Assembly (NCBI GenBank): GCA_016098155.1
Contig: JAAAJB010000266.1
Span: 1-46,072 of the forward strand
DNA: 46,072 nt
Reading direction: 5' to 3'
Source: Actinomortierella ambigua
Taxonomy: Eukaryota; Mortierellomycota; Mortierellomycetes; Mortierellales; Mortierellaceae
A program made the position numbers and the translations under genes. The notes beneath the pieces are model-generated. The model worked only from the letters and a program-made list of their open reading frames with translations. It had not been told where the DNA came from and did no database searches. This document shows, in pieces, positions 1 through 11,400 of the stretch (within the stretch, counting starts at the first letter, position 1; every line of letters begins with the position of its first letter).

Positions 1-380
1 GGACAAGCAGGGGGCCCGAGTGTGGGCCTTGCCTGTTGCCAGAGTGTAGGAAGTATAAGAATGACACATATGAGCACCAGTATGCTATAGTACTCCTTCT
101 TTAGCTTTTCATTGCCAAACCGAAAAAAAAAAGATATGTTACCTGCTCGTCATTTGGGCGAGGCGTGAGGCGCCCCGTGTACTCGGGCACAATGGCGACG
201 AGGTTGTCGCCGACGGGTGGACAAGCAGGGGGCCCGAATGTGGGCCTTGCCTGTTGTCATAGTGAAAGGAGGGTACGAATGGCACATGTGAATATCTGTA
301 TGTTGCCACTCACTCATGCACAGAAAAGGGTAGCGTAGTTGTGTCTTACCTACTCGTCATTTGGATGAGGTGGGGACAGC
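1..380 (-). repeat. Tandem exon-like units of a gene leaving the window
   Basis: Two copies of a unit of about 218 bp start at positions 1 and 219, and part of a third decayed copy ends near 380. On the minus strand, 250-143 reads as an open 108-nt phase-0 exon (36 codons). It has an AG acceptor just upstream (ATGACAACAG) and a GTAACA donor just downstream. The same exon begins again at 32 after a 110-nt intron and runs out of the window. A third copy ends near 350 with a GTAAGA donor, but its last codon is TAG where the good copy has CAG, so it looks degenerate. The predicted peptide is Pro-rich, with PVGDNLVAIVPEYTGRL in the middle. I do not recognise the family. Orientation and coding status are inferred from the splice signals and conserved phase. 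Confidence 0.45.
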
Positions 381-2539
381 CCCATGGAGAATGACTTTTT
401 TTTTTGTGTTTTATTGTATTTGGGCAGAGGCCTGTGCAAGACAAAAGGAAAAGTCGGATGAGTAACGAAGGGAAGTAAGACAAATGAGGAGAGTGTCAAG
501 TGTGTGTGTAGAAGAGAGCACTTTGTGTGTTGGCTGAGAGGCAAAAGGGGGAGGGGTAGTTTAGGGATGCCAAGGACAGGAGAGTAAGCATTCTAAGACA
601 ATGGTATCGGTTGGTGATGACAAGTGCCCAAAATGAATGAGGAAAAAGAAAATAAAGTGCAGCGCCCACCGCGAGAACAAGGAAGTGAATGATAGTGAAG
701 CCAATGCCTTCAAAGGCGTTAGGAGTATCGGAGAGGGGGATGAAGGTGGCATGCAAACAAGCGGGAACTGACGAGACAAAGGAAGGCCCTCATGAAATAT
801 CCAGACCACTCACGTTGGCCGAGAGAAAGAAGATGAGGGTGGAAGGGGGAAGAGGACCAGATGGCAGACAGGGGCAGAAGGTCTCTGAGAATCACAGAAA
901 AGAGACATGAGAACAACAGAGATACAGAAAATGACCACAGCAGAGACATGGTTGAAGGCTCCAACAGAGCCATAAGCGAAAGAAAACAAAACGGGGATTC
1001 TCAGAGACCCTCTACCCTTGTCTGCCTTCTGCTCTTCTTCTCTCTTCCACCCTCAGTCTCTCCCAATACTGTGTCGTAACGCCGTGGTGTGCACAGTGGA
1101 AAAGAAGGCTGAAATGGGGATAAAAGTGGTAAAGAAGGTGTTGGGGGATGTGTGGTGGTAAAGTTGGTAGAGGCTGTTGTCCTCGAAGGGTGCACAAAAG
1201 GCGTAGAGCGAGGTAGGGTAGGAACAGGAAGAAGGACGAGGTCGAGGAGGGGCAACAAACTGTGAAGAGATGGTGATGGATACGGAGAAAAAGTGGAGAG
1301 GGACCAACTAGGGTGAGAGTGCTTACCTTTTCCTCGAAGGATGGTGTGCGAGAGTGTGTGGTGAATGATGGAGAGGAGAGGAGAGAGTGGTAGTGGGTGG
1401 TGGAGAGGAGAGAAAGAGAGGGAATGAAAAGGCAAGAGAAACTGGGTGTTTATTTGGCGTCACAGACAAGATGGTAAGATATCCCCCCTCCCCCAAGCCC
1501 CTTCTGCCATAGTGGATGCTCGGTGCCAGCATCCCTCTCTGTCCCCATGGGCTTGCTCTCGTGTTCTCTCTCCTAGTCGGGACTCGAGGGATCTACCAAC
1601 TGCTATCTTCCTCTCCCTTACTCTCTATTCCTAATGTAGCCATCACCCATCAACGGTCATTACAGAGAGAGAACGTTATGAAGGAGTTGGACAACGGCGA
1701 TAGAGGATGGTGTGACATCTACCGTACCCATGGCACTCTTTTGAGCGCCAACAACCATATCCGAGCCTCACTCACCCCCTTCGTCCACCACTCTTCTACC
1801 TCAAGCATTTATTTTTACCCGCTCCAGATATTCACAAGTGGAGGGAGCAGCCTCCTCGTGGCAGGAATCATGAACACTCGACTCTACGTAGCATGCACTC
1901 GTCTTCTCAACACTATGGCTAGAAGGTTTGTTGTCTAGCAATAGTTTGAGACGCGTCCGATGTATCTCTCTCTCAAGGCTCTCTCCATGTGTTACTGCAC
2001 ACAGCCCACCCACACTGACTAGCCCCTGTAAGGTCATGTAAACAAGCAATGGAGGTCTCCTCTCTTCATTCATTCAAGCATTCCTCCACCATTCATCTCT
2101 CACTCTCTCCTACGTGGGCCATGTCTACTCTCCGCCGAGGCTCAGACACCCTAGGTTATTTTTCGCAAGTACAACTTTGTTGTGACCTTCGACCATTTCA
2201 GAAGGAGACAGTGACCAATGCAACCCACTAATGGCATTGTGCGATGCAATGAGGGATGGTCCGACCAAGAATGAGAGTGCGGGCATCAGCACATCCGAAG
2301 GAGGTGTGTGAGTGAGTGAATAAGACCAATTCCTCTCTCGCTCACTGAATACGGCAGTCGATCCTGCAGGCTGTCCACGGAAGGCCGATATAGAAACTCC
2401 CACCCATTCCATGGCTCCATTGTCCATAGCAGTCTCTGGCATGAAGAGCCGCACGCTCAAAAAAGATTTCCCATTTTCCTATTCTCTTTCCCCTCCGTGG
2501 CATCACTCGCTGCCTACTATACCTCGCAGGACTGCCCTC
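381..2539. other. Intergenic stretch without a supported gene
   Basis: I see no conserved protein here on either strand. The reading frames are short and biased toward Pro, Ser, Leu and His, as expected from pyrimidine- or purine-rich DNA. The left part may be leader of the tandem-exon gene, and the right part is downstream of the 1742-aa protein gene. Confidence 0.5.
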
Positions 2540-2545
2540 TTTATT
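2540..2545 (-). terminator. Putative AATAAA polyadenylation signal of the 1742-aa protein gene
   Basis: The minus strand reads AATAAA about 27 nt after the stop codon of the gene ending at 2572. Confidence 0.4.
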
Positions 2546-2571
2546 GGCTCTCTTTGTGTGAGTGTGTGTGC

Positions 2572-5500
2572 TCAACGATGGCCAACCTGTCCATGCTCAA
2601 GATCCGTCTCTCGAACACACCTAGTCCGCGGCGTCAGTGGCGTGACAGGCGTGAGAGGTCTCACAGACAAAGTCGCCTTAGGATAGGCAGAAACTGCCGC
2701 TACTACAATTGCGCTCATGGCAGGTGGGGCAGTAGTCGTAGTCGCACTCGTACTAGTGGTTGTGGTGGCGGCATGCGGTGCTTCAGCCATGGCTAGCGAG
2801 ACATTCTTCGGTTCTAAGCGGTCTTTCTTCTCGCCTCCACAAATGTCGGTACCAGCACCGCTCGCACTGCAACGTTCCCCACCTCCACCCTCCGTCGATA
2901 TCATTGCCGTATAGGGCTCCAGCTGCGACACGACATGTGCTCTGTCTAGCAGATGCGACGGTGGTTGGCGGAGATGGCTTGCACCGTCTCTTGGTTGGTC
3001 CTGGGACTGACAAGTGGGCCCTGATTCTATGGTTCTGGCGTCGGCTGCAGCGGAGGATGGCGATAATGGTGGCAATGGAAATAGTCCTGGAAGCGGCTGC
3101 TGGTCAGTGGCCGAGGATGGTGGCGGCGGGCTATGCTGGTCCGGCGGTAGTGAATCTTGGCATTCCACAGAGTCAGTGATATTGGAGAGGGCTGACACCA
3201 TTGACTGCACGTCGTCGTCGTCGTCGTCAGTGCCATGATCATTATCTTCCTTTCTACCTCCTTGTTCGCGAGAGTAGTCGCCGGTCGCGCTGGTAGGGAT
3301 GGCAGTATCCGTCTCAGTCGCCTTAATTTGTCGAACCTCGGCGCCGCTGTTATTCGTGCCATCTGGAAGGTGTTGTTGGTGCCGACGTGGTAGATTCGTG
3401 TGCTCTTGTTGCTGGCCACCCAATGGTCTCGATGTGTGAGATGGAGGTGACGGAGAAGGTTCGTCGGTCGAGATCGGTGACAGCCTTGCACTACCACGAT
3501 CACCGATCCTTATTCGAACTGCCTCCCGGTGAGGATACTCCTCTCCATCCAACTCTGACATCACATGCGTCCTCTGGATCATTTCCCTCGGCTCTATGAC
3601 AGCCGTCCTCACCGTCATCGTGGCCATCGCTCTGGAAGATGCTAGGGACGAGTGAGATGTAAGTGCGGCGCGTTGTCCAGTACCAAGCCCACGGCCGATC
3701 GTTCTCCATGACACTCTCCCAGTCCCTGAAGATGCGGGATAGACATCAAGGATAGACGGTACTCGGGCCTGACGATTTCCCGCGACATACATCAACATCA
3801 CTGACATAAGAAAGAGCCCCATCATGATCCCGGCAAAGATTGGCCATGCGACCAAATGGACTACACAGATCCCGACCAGCGCATACCCGCCAATGACTGC
3901 CGGTGGGTAGGCGGCGTAGGCCCAAAACTTCTCCTCGAACGAGTGTTGAATCGAGGTCGTCGACCATGGCGAAGACGACGAAGTAGAAGAGGACGATGAA
4001 GTGGAGGTGGAGGAAGACGAGGTCGTGAATGGGACCAAAGCGATCGATGGTGGAGAATGTAACGAGAGAAGGTGCGACTGGCCGCCGTGCAAGGAATTAT
4101 GATCTTGAGCGAGGACGGTCGTAGGTGATGAGTGATGCCGGTGCCGTGTCGTCGAGGCGTGGTGGTGGTGAAGGTGGTGGAGTTGATGACTGTGGGTGTG
4201 GCTGTTGTGGGGGTCTTGAGGCTGGCCACGCTGACGGCTCCCCTCTATCCTGTCGTTTCCATCTATGTTGTCGTCCGGCTCGAGCGATCGAGAGCGAAGG
4301 TGTCGATGTCGATTTCCACGAGATTGGGGCATCGTCACCCACCTCGGCGGCCACTGAGGCAACCATCCGAGTCTAAGTCCGAGCCCATGACCGCCACTGC
4401 CATCACCGCTAGTCATAGTGCCAGACGAATTTGGATGACGATCTCGGGACAGATCCCCACTAGCAACGTCGCGACTAAACACGGTGCTGTGTCTCGAATC
4501 TCGATCCCCTTCTCCTCGGGCCCTTGTCGCTGCAGCTTCCACCTCCTCCTCTATCTGGAAATCGCGGCGTGTCGCTGCTGCTTGAGCGGCTCTCCGTTCG
4601 TTAAGCAATGTGCGCGTTTGGGCGTGGGCGCGGGCCAAGGCCAACGAATGTTGCTGCTGGGATTCCATGCGGGCCCGTGTCCGTGGACTCCATATCGTCC
4701 CCGATAATGACCTGACCCCCGCTGTGGCTTTTGCTGCCCCGAAAGAAAACGTTGATGTTCCTGATGCTGTTGATCCCGTGGGTGTTGTAGTGGAGGCAAT
4801 GGCGTTGGTAGTGGTTGCTCTTTCGTCGACGTCTGGCTCGATATCTGAACCGTCATAGTCGTTATTATAATTGTTGTCGCGATGACAGCGGCGGTGGAAG
4901 TGGTGCTGCAACAATGACTCTTGACTATTGGCGCTCGAGCTGGTCAGCGATGATGCTACAGAGTTTGTGTGACGGTGCTGCTGTTGTTGCTGCCCATGTG
5001 TATAATTGAGCTCCAAGGGGTGGGACAGTGGTGGGGGCATCACATCCAGTGGCGCCAACGTCTCCAGGACCACAGGCATGGGTGGTGGGGGTGGCAAAGG
5101 AAGTACAGCGCGACTGCCACGGTGGATGTTACCATCGTAACTATGGCGATGGCCTTGGAGTCCATGTTCAACCCCGACTGCCGAAAGAAACGGCCACGAT
5201 GTCATGGGGCTGTTCCTCGAATTCCGCCTGCCTCCTTCTGCACCACCATGTGGCGAAACCATGCTGGATGGGATAAGTCCCATGCAGGAGACGGTCGACC
5301 ACGGACTGTGGTTTGGTGTCGCTGCTTCGGATGAGGACGATGATGGTGCTGAGGAAACGGTAGCAATAGCTATGGTGGCCGGCGTAGAAGTAGCACTGCC
5401 AACAATAGCTTCTGCATTGACCGTCAAGTCATGTCTCAACTCGATGGCTCGCCTGCCATACAACGCGCTATCGTCATTCCTTGTCACTGGCATTGTTGTC

Positions 5501-7967
5501 GCTGCTGTATTAATAGCAGTTAGTGCAGGTTGGGTGTTTTGTAGGGGCAGTGGTGGGAAAGCCGGCGGTAGTAACGGCGTAGGTGGATAATCGTAAAGAG
5601 CGTTGCTCGAGATCGTAAACAAGACAGCATCCCAAGGGTCGAGGGCGTTGAGCTTGAAGATCTGACGGACCGAGGCCTTGAGCAAGTAATCGTCGTCCGT
5701 CGCCAAAAACCTGAATGTGTACACTACGTGATCTTCGGCCTCTGCCTTTTGCCTCTCACTGCTGTTCCTGCTGCTACTACTGTTGCTGCTATTGCTGCTC
5801 CCCCTTCGAACTTGACGCGAGTCTCCATGCAAATGCAGTCGTCGCCGAGTTGATGACATCGGCTGGATCTCCAACCTTTGATCACTGATGCATGAACATG
5901 CGCTTTGATGAGTTGCCGCACTAGATCCCGATGCATTAGAGACAAGGCTCGTGTCGCTGTTGTTGCTTTCAATGCTCGAGATGGTCGCACTCCTGCTTCG
6001 TGGACGATGGATAATGATACGTTGCAATGGTGGGGTCGTAGGAGACGGAGACATCTCTGTCATTGATGCGTTGATTCGTTGTTGAGACGAGAAAAAATCA
6101 GGAGAAGGTCCGGAAGGCGACATGACTACCACCACTCCTTCCAGCGCTGTACGTGCTGCAGCCTCAAAAATGCCACCAGCAGCAGCGGTATTGTCTGCGT
6201 GTGCAGCAGCCTGTCGCGGTCGGGAGGGTTGATCCGACAATGTCGATGCAGTGATTGTGCAAGCCCGGTGGCAAGAGACTGCATTTCCCTGCGGTACCAC
6301 ACTGGTGATTGAATTCGATCGGTGATGATATCGTTCAGTAGAGGGCAGCTGCAATCTAGAAGGTGCCCGAGAGGGTGGAGATAGCGACCTTGTAGAGGCC
6401 GACCCAGACATGGTCTCTGTTTCGGCCTCGAGTGATGCAAAGAGAGCAGAGTCGTCGGAATCGGCACCACCCAGCAGCGGTGACGAGCGTGCACGGCCAA
6501 TATCGTCGGCAATGGCCTTGGCGGCCAGTTTGCTGCAGCGAGACTTGCGAGAGATGCTGGATAGGACGGACGTCGCGGAGCCTTTCAAGGTCGTCGATGA
6601 GCCTTTGACTGGCTTGATGTTGTTGATCTGCTCCGCGGATATAGAGTAATAGTGCACATCGTCCACTATCAACATATTGTTGAGCGGCTTGGGTGAGGCA
6701 ACACATATCAGACAGACAGACAGGCAGACGGATAGAGAGGGAGGGAGAGAGAGAGAGTACAAAGAAAGTAGAAGAGAGAATGTAAGAGAGAGAGTCCATA
6801 AAAATAACTCGGCTTTCCTGTCATGTCGTCTGTAAAGAGGTCACCAGTCCATACATTTCGAGCCTTCATGCGGTGCAAGAGTCCCTCGTCAGGCTGAGTC
6901 CTAAACAGGACTTTGTTGATCTGATGTGCATCATAGTACGAACGGTATCGTTTGTCGGCGTCTACAGGATCCTGGGTCGTCACTCGTGCGAGGATAAAGT
7001 CTTTGCCACAAGAGGCATGCGCTCGCATCAGCGTCTCAAAACTCTCCAGGGTGAATGGATCCTCGTCCATAGCATCCAAATGGTCTACCACACAGTGCTG
7101 GAAGTAGTGCTCGACGCCCTGCGAGATCACCTCAGCCGATTGTAACAACACTTGCATTTCGTCGTATTCTCGTCGATTCAACTCGTACTCCTTCCTTTGT
7201 CGCTCTCGCTCGGCCTCTGCGGCTGCAGCTGGTTGAAGTCCCGCGCTGTAGTCGTTGCCGTTGCTGATATTGGCGGAAGGGGTTACAGCAGCCGCTGATG
7301 ATGTTGTGGAGATGTCGGTGGTGACTGTTTCTGTGGTTGGCGCTCCAGAAGTATCTCCAGCCCAGACCAGCCGTTTGGCGGGCAGCTGCGGTACTGGGGC
7401 GCCAACCAATTTCATCAATCGAGCAATCGACGTTGCCCCCTGGGGCCCGTTCCGGGACACGGGCGTTGTTGGAATCACGCATTCATCTTTCATAGATGGC
7501 TCTGATCTCGAACTTCCTTTTCCCCTCTCCCGTTGTTTTTCTTGCTCGTCATGCCGCTGTTGGTCGATCTTGGAATGAGACAGACCTCCTTCCGCAGGAC
7601 AGACAGGAATAGACGTTGCCGTGAAGGTGCTGCCGAATGCTGAATCGAGGTGCTGTGTGTCTATTGCAGGAGTAGATCGGGCAGTAGAAGATCCAACGTT
7701 GGGCTCGGGTGCTGGGGATGACATGGCAACCACGCCAGAGTTGCTGTTGATGTCCGTTGACGTCGTTCCTGATACGGTGGTGGCGGTAGAAAAAGATGAG
7801 AAAGGCGCTTTGCTGGGTCGATTGAGCTCCTGGACAGGTGCTCTAGGCAAAGAATGGTCGACTGCAACGAGCGATCGATGATTCTGTTGCTCCGAAGCTG
7901 TCCCGACCACAACATCAGGTTGCCTCGTTTCCATGCCTTGGATCCCGGCGCTGTCGATTCGTGCCAT
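2572..7967 (-). CDS. Large low-complexity fungal protein with C-terminal membrane hairpin
   Basis: Two exons, 7967-6855 and 6687-2572, give about 1742 aa. The 167-nt intron starts GTATGG and ends CCCAAG; joining in phase 0 restores a smooth block, HRMKARN followed by PLNNMLIVDDVHYYSI. The start is the ATG at 7967, because upstream codons look like leader. Conserved-looking blocks are at about 250-390 (including ESFETLMRAHASCGKDFI and YYDAHQINKVLFRTQP) and 690-730 (FRFLATDDDYLLKASVRQIF, then LDPWDAVLFTI). They are separated by Ser/Thr/His/Gln-rich inserts. Residues about 1298-1342 form a hydrophobic hairpin, probably two membrane passes, followed by a long disordered tail. I do not recognise a named family; the blocks suggest a globular N-terminal domain anchored to a membrane. 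The molecular role is unknown. Confidence 0.75.
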
Positions 7968-8420
7968 GCCTCTAATAGAGCGAGTCGAGGTCCACGACTC
8001 TTTTTTTTCTTCTATTGGTATGAAGTGAAGCGCGAGATCCACGAAAATGGCGGGTGGTGTATAGACGACAGGGAAAAAAAGGATGGGGCTATAGTGGCAA
8101 GGGAGTGAAGATGCTAACACACTCAACACAAAGACAACAAAGGGTTAAGATGCTTTGTTTGGGATACACTGAAAGGGGGGCACCTGTTGCTTTGAAAGAC
8201 AAAAGTAGGACCCTTGGTTTCTGGCTAAAACCGCAATCTACCCTGATATTCAATTCATTCCAATCTGTTGTTTAGACAACGACTTTTCTCAGATTTTATT
8301 GTGTTACTCTTTTCCAGCTTAGACAGGAATCCTTAAAAAAAAAGGGATGGGTCTCGGGGAGTGGAAATGGCCAAGCTGAAAGTGAAGCGAGGGGTCCACA
8401 TGAAACAAGCAATAAGCACC
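7968..8420. other. Spacer between two minus-strand genes
   Basis: This contains the leader and promoter of the 1742-aa protein gene and the 3' end of the F-box gene upstream. An AATAAA on the minus strand (8295-8300) lies about 120 nt past the F-box stop. No further gene is seen. Confidence 0.5.
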
Positions 8421-11400
8421 TCAGTGCATTTGATCCGGCTTGCGCTGGCCATTGCTCCACCGTACGTCGCGTACCTTGTAACGCATTCCTGGGCAGTGCT
8501 GCTTAAGTGCAACAAGACATTCACTGCGGACACGCGACTGATCCAGTCGCAACTCTTCAAAGTCACGCCGCCACCTGATGACCACCTTGGGAGTCGCTCG
8601 CCTTGCCTCAGACGTCGCTCGTTCAGTTGGTGAACATGACAAGGACGCAACAGATTCGACCGTCGTCTGATCAGAGTGGTGGCCATGCTCAGTCTTGGAC
8701 GACTCTGGGAGCTCGGAATTGTCCAAGTCTGCCTGCGTAGAAGGAAGTACAAAGGATCCTCCTGCTGCTGACTTCCTTTCCTCCCCTTTGCTGACGACTG
8801 AGGACCACTGGTCCATCCATGGTGGCCGATGGTGAAAATGTTGGTCATAGTGGTTGTGTGGGTCGCTCACCTCAACGCCTTCGCCCGTGATCCCCTTTGA
8901 GTCCCTCAAGCTGAGTCGACGCAGATTCTTGCCGTGCTGTAGACAGCACCAAAAGAACTCATCCGTGAGTTCGGCGCTTTGGCTGAAATAAAACTCTTTA
9001 AGCTGATGACCCCACTGTGTCATCAAGTCCATCAGAATCTCCTTGTGTGGATGCGATACCTCGCAGTCCAGATGAAAGACCTCGATCCGTGGTCCAAGTC
9101 CGTACATGTTGCATAGTCGCTCCTGCAGCAAGTGTTCCTGGTACACCTCAAACTTGGATGAGGAGCCAGAGGTAAGAGCCGCCAAGGGAGATCCCGAGGA
9201 GGCCGATGGTCGGCGAAGAACATTCGTTTCCTGCTCGTGCATACGCATCAAATCCTGCTCTGCTCGGGCTCGGTGTGAAAGGACCGCTACTAGCTCCTGA
9301 AGCCATTCGCGCGGCAGGACAACGTTTTTCATCTGAATCTCAAGGCGCCGTAGACCGTTCCATAGCCACCATCCAGGACGGAGTTGACGAACCAACTTGG
9401 CCACGGGATGATGCAGCAGGTGCTGAGTGGGGTTTGGATGGGTGTATGAAGATGCCATAGATGTGATGAGCGACGAGATTGGCGAGTTATTGTTCACGTG
9501 AAACAACGTGTCGGGCGGAGTTCCTAGAACAAAGCTGGATGTGCCGTGGGTGGTGTTCAAGCTGTTAAAAGTTGAATCCATGGTGAGGAAGGGGTGGTGC
9601 GCTGGCAGTGCTTGATCTGCCACCATGGACCCAATGCCCATCGCTAATCCTCCATTTACTGCACTGCTGTTGGGTATACTGGAGGATGCTGGCAACAAGG
9701 ACATTAACCCAGGACCGATCGTGCCACCGTTCTCGTGAAAGGTATGCGGGGTTGGAGGTGGTGTTGGTGGGGTTGACGAGATGGGGATTGGTCGAGGGAT
9801 TCCAAAGAGTGACGACGGTATGATGGCGTGAAGAACGAGTTGTCGAATCCTGCTCCAATCATAGTCAACGCGTTCCATACTGTTCAGACTCTCGATGGTC
9901 AGCTTTTGCAGTCGAGGCATGCGATCCATTTCTTGCACCCACACACGACTGATAGCAAATCCTGGCGAAAAGTGAAGGTGATGGATATTGCCATAGAGCC
10001 CTTCCATGACGAAACGAAAGTTGGCTGCATTCTCTTCGTCGGATGCTGTTTGATGCTGCGCGGAGATGAGCCGAAGATGATTAAATGGTGCTAACCGGTG
10101 CAGGATCCGCTTGATGTTGACGGAAATACCGCTATCATTGAGCGACCATGACGCCAAAAGTTGAAGATCAAGTTCGACTGTTTGCACGCTCTTTGCCAGG
10201 TCGAGACCATAAAGTTCTAGATAGCTATCCAGCATTGTCTCAAGTCTTGTCCGTGAAGGGCTGAAAAAATGTCGTGAAATGCGTGGAGATGTAGTGGACG
10301 AGGACGACGTGGAGAAGGACGAGGAAGAAGAAGCAGAGGATGAACTGGCCGCATAAGAAGATGAGAACAAGAGAGGCGAACGTTCGACATGATTGTGCGA
10401 GCGAGATCGGGAGGATGTACTCGTGGACGGTCGTGAGCCGAGCCTCGGGCTCCGGCTGCCTGAGGAAGAAGAGGAAGAAGGCATGCAGATGGGAGGGACA
10501 TCGGTAGGTGCAAGGTGACACGTACAATCGACAATGCCTGATCGCTCCAGATGGCAGCTCTCAACATCCAGGACAACACTCTGCCACATCAGCCGAAGAG
10601 CCGCCAGACGCCACTGTCGGTTCACGAGCGAACAAACATAAAGATCGGAGCGGAGAGCGACATGGGTAATAGGATGAAAGTATTGGTCCCGATGAAGCTC
10701 ATGCAGTGTAGATTCTTCGTCCTGGTCGTCTCCAATGCGATTGATGCCAGATTTGTGGAAAGCACGCAATTCCTTTGGCCAATAATGAGCATCGCATTCG
10801 CGCTGGCAGTGGCAATGAGGCACCGTTGAATCCTGCCCAGAAACGTGAGGAACGGAGTGCAGGTGGTGGCGACGATGATAATGTTGATGGTGGCGAAGTC
10901 TCCGATGATATGAGTCATCTCGCCCAGCCTTGGAGTATCCTGCAAGTGCAGATGATGCTGTGCTGGAGATGGAATTCGAGCGAGTCCGAGTGACGATCGA
11001 CGAGTGATCCGTGGTAGCATGGGCTCTCGCCGTTGCTACTGAATTACCAGCATCAATCACCATTGTCTGCCCTGAGCGTGCCTCATGGATGCTCCTGCCA
11101 TGTTCGGTAGCATCATTGCTACCAATGCTCTGAGCATCCATGTCTTCACTTGTGTAATCTGGCTGGTAGCCATGTCCAATCGAGAGGGAAGCAACCAAAT
11201 TATCGATGCTCTCTGATTCACCTTGATGCGTGTGGTGACCGCGATTCCCGTCTTCCTCCATTTCGTCATCTTCTTCGCCAGAGTAGGCCTCACTGTCTAG
11301 CTCTGAGCGACTGCCCCCTTCGTCGCCAAGATATGGGTCGGACTCGTTGCTGTAGGTGGTAAAATGCGGAGCGTCTGATGAAGAGCTGGATGTGTATCCT

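Noticed and set aside
1516..1938. Plus-strand frame of 140 codons
   Set aside because: No recognisable domain, and its composition follows the local pyrimidine bias.
6688..6854. Alternative donor GTTATT nearer the acceptor in the 1742-aa protein gene
   Set aside because: It breaks the reading frame. GTATGG at 6854 keeps the frame and gives the natural KARN-PLNN junction.
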